From Nostoc sp. NIES-3756 (lineage in GTDB: Bacteria; Cyanobacteriota; Cyanobacteriia; Cyanobacteriales; Nostocaceae), in the NCBI RefSeq assembly GCF_001548375.1, contig NZ_AP017295.1:3816501-3880500 (forward strand): a stretch of DNA of 64,000 nt, in the 5' to 3' direction. Position 1 is the stretch's first letter; the number at the start of each line of letters is the position of its first letter. The notes beneath the pieces are model-generated. The model worked only from the letters and a program-made list of their open reading frames with translations, did no database searches and had not been told where the DNA came from. A program made the position numbers and the translations under genes. Shown piece by piece: positions 9,388-17,720 of the stretch.

Positions 9388-10362
9388 ATGCCGACAATAT
9401 CTATTATCATTCCTGCATATAATGCTGAACAAACAATTCTAGAAACTATCAATTCTGTTCTAGAACAAACCTTTTCAGATTTTGAAATCATAATTGTTAA
9501 TGATGGTTCAACAGATAAAACACTAGAAGTCGTCCAATCTATTGAAGATGAACGTTTAAAAGTTTTCTGTTATGAAAATAGCGGAGTTTCTGGCGCTCGT
9601 AATCGGGGAATTTCTCATGCGATAGGAGATTATATTAGCTTTCTTGATGCTGATGATTTGTGGACACCAGACAAACTAGAATTACAACTAGCTGCTTTAA
9701 AGGCTCATTCAGAAGCTGGTGTTGCCTATAGTTGGGTTTATACAATCAATGAAACGGGAGAAATATTAAAACCTTTCGACTCTATGTATGAAGGTAACGT
9801 CTATGCAGATTTGCTAAAGGCAAATTTTTTAACAAGTGGCTCAAATCCCTTAATTACTAGAGCAGCGATAGATTCTGTAGGAGAGTTTGATATTAAATTG
9901 GCAGGTGGGGAAGATTGGGATTATTGGTTGCGGTTGGCGGCTAAATGGCATTTTGTCGTCGTCCCAAAATATCAAGTTTTTTATCGTCGTTCCATGTCAT
10001 CAAATTCTTTCAAATTGCAAAAGATGAGAGAAGATACCTTAATTATGTTAGATAAGGTAATGCAAATGGCTCCACCAGAATTACAATATCTGAAAAAGGA
10101 GAGTTTATCTAATATATACAGATATATAGTAGAGTTATACATAGATAGTTTAAATCAAAACTCTCAAGTTGATATTCGCTTCATAGTTGATAACTTGTGG
10201 AAATATATTAAAACTAAACCAGAAACCTTAAAAAATATATATACATACAAATTAATTATTAAAATATTGCTAATCATCATCATTTCTCCAACACAGATGA
10301 ATAACCTGTTAGAGTTTATCAGAAAAGTAAAATCGCAAAACAAGTTTCAAGTTCAGTCATAA
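9388..10362 (+). CDS. Glycosyltransferase family 2 (pair B, copy 1)
   Basis: GT-A glycosyltransferase, 324 aa, with ISIIIPAYNAEQTI, VNDGSTDKT, SGARNRG and FLDADDLWTPDKLE motifs and a GGEDWDYWLRLAAKW acceptor-site motif near residue 170. It is a very close paralogue of the next gene (same length; the DADDLW segment and its flanks are almost identical in protein and DNA). It differs more from pair A, so the cluster holds two separate tandem duplications. Confidence 0.87.
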   Translation: MPTISIIIPAYNAEQTILETINSVLEQTFSDFEIIIVNDGSTDKTLEVVQSIEDERLKVFCYENSGVSGARNRGISHAIGDYISFLDADDLWTPDKLELQLAALKAHSEAGVAYSWVYTINETGEILKPFDSMYEGNVYADLLKANFLTSGSNPLITRAAIDSVGEFDIKLAGGEDWDYWLRLAAKWHFVVVPKYQVFYRRSMSSNSFKLQKMREDTLIMLDKVMQMAPPELQYLKKESLSNIYRYIVELYIDSLNQNSQVDIRFIVDNLWKYIKTKPETLKNIYTYKLIIKILLIIIISPTQMNNLLEFIRKVKSQNKFQVQS

Positions 10363-10442
10363 TACAACTGTATCTATTAGTTTAGTGCTGAGACTACTTA
10401 GGTGAAAAATTTTCGTAAATCTTGTGGATGTAAATAATAATC

Positions 10443-11417
10443 ATGCCTACTATATCTGTAATTATTCCAGCATACAATGCTGAAAAAACAATTTTAGCGA
10501 CTATAAAATCAGTCTTAAAACAAACATTTTCTGATTTTGAAATTATAGTTATTAATGATGGTTCAACAGATAAAACACTAGAAATTGTGCAGAATATCCA
10601 GGACGATCGCCTGAAAATTTTTTCTTATGAAAATAGTGGAGCCTCGAGCGCTCGTAATCGAGGAATTACTCATGCTACAGGCGATTATATCAGCTTTCTT
10701 GATGCTGATGATTTGTGGACACCAGACAAACTAGAGCTACAACTAGTTGCTTTACAAGCGCATCCAGAAGCTGGTGTTGCCTATAGTTGGACTTATGTAG
10801 TTAATGCACAAGGAGAATTATTAAGAACTATCGAACATACCTATGAAGGTAATGTTTACGGGGAAATGTTATTAAGGAGTTTTTTAACTTGCGGTTCAAA
10901 TCCCTTAGTTAAAAGAGAAGCGATAGAATCTGTAGGAGAGTTTGATATTACATTGAAATCGGGAGATGATTGGGATTATTGGTTACGCTTGGCTTATAAA
11001 TGGAATTTTGTTGTTGTCCCAAAACACCAAATTTTTTATCTACGTTCAGTAACATCAAAGTCATTTAAATTAAAAATAATTAGAGACTCTGCTCTGGGTA
11101 TTCTAGATAAAGCAATAAAATTAGCACCTCAAGAACTGCAATACTTAAAGAATATTAGTTCATCTAATATATATGGATATAATGTACAGTTATATTTAGA
11201 TAGCCTCAGTTTTAATTCTAGCGTTGATATTAAATATGTCCTTGGTAATTGGTATAACCATGTTCTTTACAACCCAAAAACCTTAAAAGATATAGGTACT
11301 TATAAATTACTAATTAAAATTTTATTAGCTGCAATTATCTCACCAAAATTGATGAGCAGTCTTTTAGAGAGGTTTAGAAGAATTAAGCAAACAAGAAATT
11401 TGCAAATACAGCCTTAA
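10443..11417 (+). CDS. Glycosyltransferase family 2 (pair B, copy 2)
   Basis: GT-A glycosyltransferase, 324 aa, with ISVIIPAYNAEKTI, INDGSTDKT, FLDADDLWTPDKLE and SGDDWDYWLRL motifs. Tandem duplicate of the gene upstream; the usual SGARN segment has become SSARN here. It is the last gene of the polysaccharide cluster and is followed by a strong hairpin 30 bases after its stop codon. Confidence 0.87.
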   Translation: MPTISVIIPAYNAEKTILATIKSVLKQTFSDFEIIVINDGSTDKTLEIVQNIQDDRLKIFSYENSGASSARNRGITHATGDYISFLDADDLWTPDKLELQLVALQAHPEAGVAYSWTYVVNAQGELLRTIEHTYEGNVYGEMLLRSFLTCGSNPLVKREAIESVGEFDITLKSGDDWDYWLRLAYKWNFVVVPKHQIFYLRSVTSKSFKLKIIRDSALGILDKAIKLAPQELQYLKNISSSNIYGYNVQLYLDSLSFNSSVDIKYVLGNWYNHVLYNPKTLKDIGTYKLLIKILLAAIISPKLMSSLLERFRRIKQTRNLQIQP

Positions 11418-11446
11418 GCAACCCAAAAGGCAGTTAGGAAGGGGAA

Positions 11447-11498
11447 AATGCGGGGGTTATGGAAGGTGTGCGATCGCGCCTTCCGTAATCCCCGCATT
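11447..11498 (+). terminator. Long hairpin after the polysaccharide cluster, HIP1-like loop
   Basis: Two 20-base arms, 11447-11466 and 11479-11498, pair with only two G-T-type mismatches and enclose a 12-base loop containing CGATCGCG. It begins 30 bases after the last glycosyltransferase stop codon. The fold would terminate transcription or protect an mRNA 3' end; it lacks a clear U-run, so it may instead be a dispersed palindromic repeat. Confidence 0.5.
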
Positions 11499-11639
11499 GG
11501 CATTTGTAGATAACAGTGTTATCAGATATAGCAGTTAACTCTGCTGGGGCTAAAACAAAAAATTACGTCTGCATAAAAACCCAGAGTTCAACCGTATGTA
11601 CTTATAGAGGTTGAAAAACCAAAAACAAGGAGATTGATT

Positions 11640-11927
11640 ATGACAAGCTTAACTCAAGTCCACTCTCACAAAGACTTACTCTATCCCCTCCGCAGATGGT
11701 TAGAAGAAATCGAAATTCAAAGTCCTCAACTAGCTCATCTATTATGTAAAGCAATTCCTGCTCAATGTCCGTTTGAAAGAGATGTCAAACTATTTGGTCG
11801 TATATTGTTTCATATTCCTCCAATGTGCAAATTAAACCCTTTATACGAAGAAGTAGTAGGCTTACGTTTCAAAGCACTGTGTTATCTAGCTGATAAATGC
11901 GGTGAAGATGTGACAGCTTATTGTTAA
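11640..11927 (+). CDS. Mo-dependent nitrogenase C-terminal family small protein
   Basis: Small protein of 95 aa recognised as the cyanobacterial Mo-dependent nitrogenase C-terminus family (PF06967). Diagnostic segments are CPFERDVKLFGR, IPPMCKLNPLYEEVVGLRFKAL and CYLADKCGED. Four cysteines are conserved-looking. A ribosome-binding site AAGGAGA lies about 7 bases before ATG 11640, which is preferred over TTG 11634. The biochemical role is unknown; the name comes from occurrence of the domain in diazotrophic cyanobacteria, and these proteins are not nitrogenase subunits themselves. It stands alone, 222 bases after the polysaccharide cluster. Confidence 0.82.
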   Translation: MTSLTQVHSHKDLLYPLRRWLEEIEIQSPQLAHLLCKAIPAQCPFERDVKLFGRILFHIPPMCKLNPLYEEVVGLRFKALCYLADKCGEDVTAYC

Positions 11928-11990
11928 GAATCCATAGGCTGGAAATTGAGATTTATAGATGAGCAATGAAGATAGTCAACTCATTACAGA

Positions 11991-12015
11991 CTTTCGCTAC
12001 GCTACGCTAATAGCG
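11991..12015 (+). repeat. Short Nostoc-type dispersed repeat (CTACGCTACGCTAA core)
   Basis: The stretch CTTTCGCTACGCTACGCTAATAGCG resembles the small, GCTACGC-rich interspersed repeats common between genes in Nostoc genomes. A related core, GACGCTACGCGAACGG, occurs near 46720. Assignment rests on pattern recognition only. Confidence 0.4.
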
Positions 12016-12177
12016 ATTCAAAATTATTTATTGTAGGAATTTACGGTTGTTACTGAAACAAAAGTATAATAAGCTAACCTAGAACAACAACAGACTTATG
12101 TCCACTATAAGCAGTATAAATACTTATAGCATTAGTGTCTGATAGAGTTACCTTTACCCTTTTACTTTTGTTCGATC

Positions 12178-12561
12178 ATGACGCACATCTTACTGGCTGA
12201 AGATGAAGTCAAACTAGCGCAATTTTTAGAATTGGAACTGAACTATCAAGGGTATCAGGTTAGTGTTGCCTATGATGGACTGACTGCAATGATAGCAACG
12301 CAGAAATTGCAGCTAGACTTGATAATTTTAGATTGGATGATACCTAGTTTGTCAGGCTGGGAAATTTGCCACAGCTTGCGGAGTCATGCAAACAATATAC
12401 CGATAATATTACTATGTCACAAACATCAACTCAGGGATAATTATATAGATGTTGGTGCGGATGATTATTTATGCAAACCCTTTGAGGTTGAGGAATTATT
12501 AGCTAAAGTCTGCACTCATTTGTCAAAAAAACAACAAGATTTTCTCTCAAATAAAGACTAA
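12178..12561 (+). CDS. Single-domain response regulator receiver with atypical switch residue
   Basis: 127-aa CheY-like receiver without an output domain. The acidic pair (E9, D10), phosphoacceptor D52 (LIILDWMIP) and conserved K100 (LCKPFE) are present, and the sequence is closest in style to OmpR-class receivers (GADDYLCKPFEVEELLAKV). The conserved Thr/Ser that normally follows beta-4 is Cys80 (IILLCHKH). The C-terminus stops after the receiver, so it either works as a CheY-like phosphorelay partner or is a truncated OmpR regulator. No kinase is adjacent. Confidence 0.82.
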   Translation: MTHILLAEDEVKLAQFLELELNYQGYQVSVAYDGLTAMIATQKLQLDLIILDWMIPSLSGWEICHSLRSHANNIPIILLCHKHQLRDNYIDVGADDYLCKPFEVEELLAKVCTHLSKKQQDFLSNKD

Positions 12562-12817
12562 ATTTCTGATTACGAACTTAACTACATGAGTTTATATTCT
12601 CATGCAGACTCAAGCATTCATGATATATGGTGCTGTTGTGATGTCAGTGGTACTCGAGTTGAAACAGCACCGATATTTGATAATTATGCAGATTCTCATG
12701 CAGTGAGTGATTGAGATTGCTTACCGAAGCAGGGGAGCAGGGGAGCAGAGGGAAATGATTATTATTAACTTCTGCCTCCTGCCTTTTGACTGTTGAGTAA
12801 TGACTGATGACTAATGA
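12562..12817. repeat. Intergenic region with purine-rich and heptanucleotide repeats
   Basis: No gene seen. It holds a GCAGGGGAGCAGGGGAGC tract near 12730 and, at 12786-12821, tandem seven-base units of the TGACTAA/TGACTGA type that run into the stop codon of the following minus-strand gene. These resemble the STRR repeats of heterocystous cyanobacteria. Confidence 0.55.
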
Positions 12818-13342
12818 CTATCTACCAACATATCGACTCATTAACTGCATAGCATCAGCAATATCTACATCACCGTCTCTGTCTGCATCTAGGAAAGAAT
12901 TTAATACGGAATTACCGCCAACTTGGGGATTTTGAGCATTAGCGCCAGATTGCAAAAAGTTTAATACTAACGGTACGATGACTGGTAACAATTGCTGGAT
13001 TGTACCAGCATCTAATCCTGTATGTTGGGAAGCTACCTGTGCCACCTGTTGTTGGATGTTAGGAGAAAAAAGGGAATTAACGGCTTGAGGGTTAGATGAA
13101 GTTCCTGCATATTGATTAACAAATGTTTGTGCGGCTTCATTACCTTCTGTGGCTTGCTTCTGTTGTAAGGCAGAACGTACATAGTTACCTACCACACCTA
13201 CCACAGATTGCATTGTGGAAGGATTTGTGCCAGTTGTATTACTTAGCTGATTGACTGTGCTGATGATGTTTCCCAATTGACCTAAACTACCTTGTTGATT
13301 GGGATTATTAACAGCGCCGAGAATTTGATCAAACAGTCCCAT
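12818..13342 (-). CDS. DUF937 protein with C-terminal EF-hand-like loop
   Basis: 174-aa protein. Residues 1-130 are Gln/Asn-rich and match the DUF937 pattern (MGLFDQILGAV start, LLPVIVPLVLNFL near residue 115). The C-terminus carries a canonical Ca2+-binding loop, DADRDGDVDIAD (about residues 152-163), as in EF-hand or dockerin repeats, followed by AMQLMSRYVGR. There is no signal peptide. Function is unknown; the loop suggests Ca2+ binding. Confidence 0.78.
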   Translation of the reverse strand: MGLFDQILGAVNNPNQQGSLGQLGNIISTVNQLSNTTGTNPSTMQSVVGVVGNYVRSALQQKQATEGNEAAQTFVNQYAGTSSNPQAVNSLFSPNIQQQVAQVASQHTGLDAGTIQQLLPVIVPLVLNFLQSGANAQNPQVGGNSVLNSFLDADRDGDVDIADAMQLMSRYVGR

Positions 13343-13481
13343 AAGTATTTTTATTCCTTGATTCTGCTGTCATAACTGTGGAAAAGTTGTTGTTATTATG
13401 AATAAATTTACTTTGCAAAACCAGAAACTTAGGGATGAAAAATAGAAATAGTTAAATTCAAAATTCAAAAATAAGCATTTC

Positions 13482-16346
13482 TCAGCACTCCCTAAAAAAA
13501 GAACGATTACGTCCTTGTGCTTTGGCTTGATAAAGGGCTTGATCGGCTGCTTCCACCAAGTCTAAGGGAACTAGCTCAGATGTAGGAATCACTGTGGCAA
13601 TGCCTATACTTAGGGTGACACGATTTTCTATAGCCGAGGCAGTGTGGAGAATGTTCAATTTTTGGATGGCTTGATGGATTTCTTGAGCCACCAAAGCAGC
13701 TCCCTCAATATCAGTATTAGATAAAATGACTACAAATTCTTCTCCGCCATAACGAGCTGCTAAATCCGTGGCATGTTTGACAGTTTGTTGAAATGCTTGG
13801 GCAACTAGACGTAAACAATCATCTCCGGCTGCATGACCGTAGGTATCGTTGTATTGTTTGAAATAATCTATGTCGCACAAAAGTAGTGAGACATAATTTT
13901 CTTCTTGGAGAAGTTGTGGCCATAAACAGATCAGCTTGTTATCAAAACAGCGACGATTGGCAATACCTGTGAGTTGATCAACCATTGCCAGATTTTGCAA
14001 TTCTTGGTTGGCGGTTTGCAATTGATGATAAAGTTCTGATTGTTGGATAGCGATCGCTAGTTGTGTTGCCAGTTGTTGTAATAGTTTGCTTTCCCAAGGT
14101 AGCCATTCATGGGGGGCGCTGCAATGATGAGCAACTAACAAACCCCAGAGGTTATCGCCTTGTAAAATGGGTACAACTAACTTGGCTTTTACCTGCATTT
14201 GTTCTAGTAATTTGACATGGTAAGGCGCAAAGCCTGCGGTATAAATGTTTGAAGTGACTTTAATCGTACCCTGTTGATAAATTTGCCCTTTGGTTTCCAC
14301 AAAGTAGCTGTCTGTAATTTCTTGATTCAGGAGTGATGGCCAACCTTGGGCTACAGACTCGGTAACAACTACACCACTCCAGTCTGGGTTAAAGCGGTAG
14401 ATAATAACGCGATCGCTTTGCAGAAATTCTCTGACTTCGGCAACTGTTGTATTCAATATTTTATCTAAATCTAGGGATTGACGGATATGTTGGGCGATCG
14501 CGTAAATCATCCTTTCTCTTTGTGCTTGCTGTTGCAGTGCTTGCCCTGCCTGTTTTTGAACAGTAATATCTGTAAATGATGTGACTACCGCATAGGGTGT
14601 TAATTCATCTGGTTGAAATAATGGTTGGGAGTTAATCGAAATCCAGGTAAGACTGCCATCTGGTTTGTAAACTCCCATGACGATGTTGTATTGGGGTTGT
14701 CCAGTTTGGAGGGTAACAAGAGCTGGGTGAGTTTCGCCTGAGAAGGGTGAACCATCCGCATGAATAGCTCGCCATTGCGGATCGATGGAACATAGCCCCA
14801 TCATTTGCTCGGCTGTTAATCCTAATATTCTTTCCGCACTCTGGTTACAAGCCGTAATGTGTCCATCAGCTTGCTGTAACACAATCCCTTCCGCCATTGC
14901 TAAAATCACAGAGCGATAGCGTTCTTCACTTTCCCTCAATGCTGTTTCTGCCTCGATGCGTTTCACCATTGCTGCTTGTTGTTCGCTGATATCCCGTGCA
15001 AAGGCGAAATTATATTCTTCTCCATCAAATTCTACATAGTTAAGAGTTACCTCCACTGGAATAAGCCGACCATCTTTGGTACGATGTTGTGAAATAAAGG
15101 TCATGCACTTTTGCTCTTTTAGTTCTTGCCAGTGAGAAGTCCATGCCTGTTGAGGGAAATCAGGATCTAGCTCATAAACATACATTGACTCCAACTCAGT
15201 ACGAGAGTAGCCCAGCAATCTACAGGCTGCTTCATTGACGCGCAAAATCTTGGCATTTCGGTCAATCCAAGTTCCAGAAATGCCAATACACTCAAAGGAA
15301 TAATCTGTCAGAAGGAGGGTTTTTTCTAACTGCTTGCGTTCGCTAATGTCTTCAAAAATGTATAGTCTGCCAAAATATTTATCCCTCTCATCCCGAATTT
15401 GACTAGAAAAGCGGCGAATTGTGCGCCCATCGATAAATAAAATCTCATCTTCAATCGTGCAACGGTTATCTTCCGACTGCAACGGTTTACAAGATTCAGC
15501 AAATTTCGGCACATCAGCAATTAAGGCTGCACAATCAGGAATGATGTCATTATTTTTCAATTCTCCTGAACGCATTCTGGCTTCTAGGTGTTCAATTTCC
15601 CAAATCTGACAAAAGCGGTGATTGAAGTAGAGAATTTCATCGGTGCGGTTATCTACTACGAAAAATGCCAGCAAAGAGGTATCTGTCATAGAAAGTAACA
15701 AAGCTTCTTGCCAGCGTAACTCCTCCTCGGCAAGCTGTTGTTTAGTTTCTTGATTGATATCATCGGTGAGTTGGGTTGTTCCCTCCACCAACATCGCCAG
15801 CCGTCCATCTTCTATGTACACTCCCGAACACATACAGCGAACAGATACAGGCTTGCCTTCGGGATAAAATGTCCAGTTTTCCGCAACGGTTTTCCCTTGC
15901 TCAAATTGATGCAGGTAATTTTGCAGTCGAATGCGGGTAGCCTCGGAAATATCGCTATCGCGCTGAAGTAACTCTTCTCGGCTTTGGGCATTCCAAATAT
16001 ATAGTGATGCTTTGTTTGCCCACCACATCTGCAAGTTTTGAATGTCATAAATCCAAATTGGTGTTTGTAATCGTTCAAATGCCTTTAGCTCTGCTACTGA
16101 GATATTTTGAGGAGATACGCTACATTCACAGCTAACAGATTCTTCCTGGATTACGCCATCACTATCGGTTAGAAAACGATAACTCACTACGCGATCGCTT
16201 TCTAAAATTTTTCTGGATTCGCTGACAATTACCTTCAAAATTTCATCCAATTGAGATGACTGATGAATTTGTACAGCTAGCATCCTTATTTGACAAAGGA
16301 TTTGTTCCAGACAAATTTCAGTACTGGATAGGCGATTAAATACCAT
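13482..16346 (-). CDS. PAS/GAF multi-sensor diguanylate cyclase
   Basis: 954-aa cytosolic signalling protein. Order: an N-terminal GAF-like stub (residues 1-80, including ESDRVVSYRF), about four PAS/PAC modules (about 85-600), a phytochrome-type GAF (about 610-775, LDKILNTTVAEVREFLQSDRV and VPILQGDNLWGLLVAHHC) and a C-terminal GGDEF domain. The active-site loop is GGEEF at 867-871, compatible with c-di-GMP synthesis. The inhibitory I-site RxxD is HATD (H858), so product inhibition is probably weak or absent. The GAF lacks an obvious bilin-binding cysteine. No transmembrane segments. Confidence 0.88.
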   Translation of the reverse strand: MVFNRLSSTEICLEQILCQIRMLAVQIHQSSQLDEILKVIVSESRKILESDRVVSYRFLTDSDGVIQEESVSCECSVSPQNISVAELKAFERLQTPIWIYDIQNLQMWWANKASLYIWNAQSREELLQRDSDISEATRIRLQNYLHQFEQGKTVAENWTFYPEGKPVSVRCMCSGVYIEDGRLAMLVEGTTQLTDDINQETKQQLAEEELRWQEALLLSMTDTSLLAFFVVDNRTDEILYFNHRFCQIWEIEHLEARMRSGELKNNDIIPDCAALIADVPKFAESCKPLQSEDNRCTIEDEILFIDGRTIRRFSSQIRDERDKYFGRLYIFEDISERKQLEKTLLLTDYSFECIGISGTWIDRNAKILRVNEAACRLLGYSRTELESMYVYELDPDFPQQAWTSHWQELKEQKCMTFISQHRTKDGRLIPVEVTLNYVEFDGEEYNFAFARDISEQQAAMVKRIEAETALRESEERYRSVILAMAEGIVLQQADGHITACNQSAERILGLTAEQMMGLCSIDPQWRAIHADGSPFSGETHPALVTLQTGQPQYNIVMGVYKPDGSLTWISINSQPLFQPDELTPYAVVTSFTDITVQKQAGQALQQQAQRERMIYAIAQHIRQSLDLDKILNTTVAEVREFLQSDRVIIYRFNPDWSGVVVTESVAQGWPSLLNQEITDSYFVETKGQIYQQGTIKVTSNIYTAGFAPYHVKLLEQMQVKAKLVVPILQGDNLWGLLVAHHCSAPHEWLPWESKLLQQLATQLAIAIQQSELYHQLQTANQELQNLAMVDQLTGIANRRCFDNKLICLWPQLLQEENYVSLLLCDIDYFKQYNDTYGHAAGDDCLRLVAQAFQQTVKHATDLAARYGGEEFVVILSNTDIEGAALVAQEIHQAIQKLNILHTASAIENRVTLSIGIATVIPTSELVPLDLVEAADQALYQAKAQGRNRSFFREC

Positions 16347-16589
16347 AAGACCAGTAAAAAACCGAGTCTAATAATCTTACTAAAAAAATTAACTATATAT
16401 ATATTTAATCTAAATATTTATTGATAAAACACAGTAGTTTTAATGAAAAAACAGAGGAGGCAGAAGAGGCAAGGGAGCAAAGGAGAGGGACTTCCCCTTT
16501 TCCCCCTGCACCCTGCCCCCCTACTTCTTTCATCTCCCCCATGTCATACTTGCAACTGATGCCAAGATGACCAAAAGCTGCTGAAATGA

Positions 16590-17720
16590 ATGTATAGTTA
16601 CCCTATCGGAGTAATGACAGACCGCGTATTAATCCTTGGAGGAAGGGGGCGGATTGGTAGCAGTGTTGCCGAAGATATAGCCACCCATACCCAAGCCCAA
16701 ATTACAATTACAGGACGCTCCCCAGCGACACAGAAGGATGTTATCTTACCGTCGGGGGGGCAAGTAGAGTTTCTGGTGCTAGACTTGGCAGAAGTGGGCA
16801 AGTTGACAGATGCGATCGCCAACTCTGATTTAGTTATCCACTGTGCTGGGCCTTTTCACTACCGGAATGCTAATGTTCTCAAGACTTGTATTGAACAAGG
16901 GGTTAACTATTTAGATGTGAGTGACCACCGTTCTTTTACTAGTAAGGCTCTCAAATATCATGAAGAAGCCCAGGCTGCTGGTGTAACAGCAATAGTCAAT
17001 TCTGGCATTTTTCCAGGTATTTCTAACAGCATGGTACGTCATGATGTAGAGCAACTTGATCAAGCACAGAAGATACATTTAAGTTATTTAGTAGCTGGTT
17101 CTGGTGGTGCTGGCATTACAGTCATGCGGACTACCTTTTTAGGATTACAACATCCTTTTGAAGCTTGGTTAGATGGCAGGTGGCAGATAGTTAAACCCTA
17201 TAGTGAAAGAGAAGTAGTTAACTTTCCTGCCCCCTACAACAAGTGTGGAGTTTATTGGTTTGATATGCCAGAAACCTTTACACTGCCTGATGCTTTCCCT
17301 GGTGTAAAAACGGTGATTACAAAGTTTGGTTCAGTTCCCGACTTTTATAATCATCTCACTTGGATTGCTGCCCACATTTTTCCCAAATGGTTAATGCAGC
17401 GTCGAGGCATGATTGAATTTTTATCTCATGTCAGCCATTTGATGACGGATGTGACGAATAATTTTAGTGGTATTGGTGTGGCAGTTCGATCAGAAGTTAC
17501 GGGGGTAAAAAATGGTGAGCAAGCTGTTTACTGCTCGACTTTAGTACATGAAAATACAGCTGTTGCTTCTGGTTGTGGCACTGGTAGTCTCGCTCAATTT
17601 CTTCTAGAAGGGAAATTGAAAAAACCAGGGGTCTGGCCTGTGGAAGAAGCACTACCAACCGATTTATTTATGGCAGCAATAGCAAGTCGAGGTATGCAGA
17701 TCAATCATCATTGGTTGTAA
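16590..17720 (+). CDS. Saccharopine dehydrogenase-like NAD(P)-binding oxidoreductase
   Basis: 376-aa protein with an N-terminal Rossmann fold (VLILGGRGRIGSSVAEDI, GGxGxxG pattern), then LVIHCAGPFHYRN and YLDVSDHRSF, typical of the saccharopine dehydrogenase NADP-binding family (Sacchrp_dh_NADP). The substrate is unknown; in cyanobacteria such proteins are mostly uncharacterised. ATG 16614 (MTDRVLIL, preceded by CGGAG) is an alternative start that fits the Rossmann strand better than ATG 16590. Its 3' end overlaps that of the convergent histidine kinase by 20 bases. Confidence 0.8.
   Translation: MYSYPIGVMTDRVLILGGRGRIGSSVAEDIATHTQAQITITGRSPATQKDVILPSGGQVEFLVLDLAEVGKLTDAIANSDLVIHCAGPFHYRNANVLKTCIEQGVNYLDVSDHRSFTSKALKYHEEAQAAGVTAIVNSGIFPGISNSMVRHDVEQLDQAQKIHLSYLVAGSGGAGITVMRTTFLGLQHPFEAWLDGRWQIVKPYSEREVVNFPAPYNKCGVYWFDMPETFTLPDAFPGVKTVITKFGSVPDFYNHLTWIAAHIFPKWLMQRRGMIEFLSHVSHLMTDVTNNFSGIGVAVRSEVTGVKNGEQAVYCSTLVHENTAVASGCGTGSLAQFLLEGKLKKPGVWPVEEALPTDLFMAAIASRGMQINHHWL

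Noticed and set aside
12730..12760. Purine-rich GCAGGGGAGC tract considered as a G-quadruplex or mobile-element end
   Set aside because: Such tracts recur in several gaps here without flanking direct repeats or an open frame; low-complexity spacer is the simpler view.
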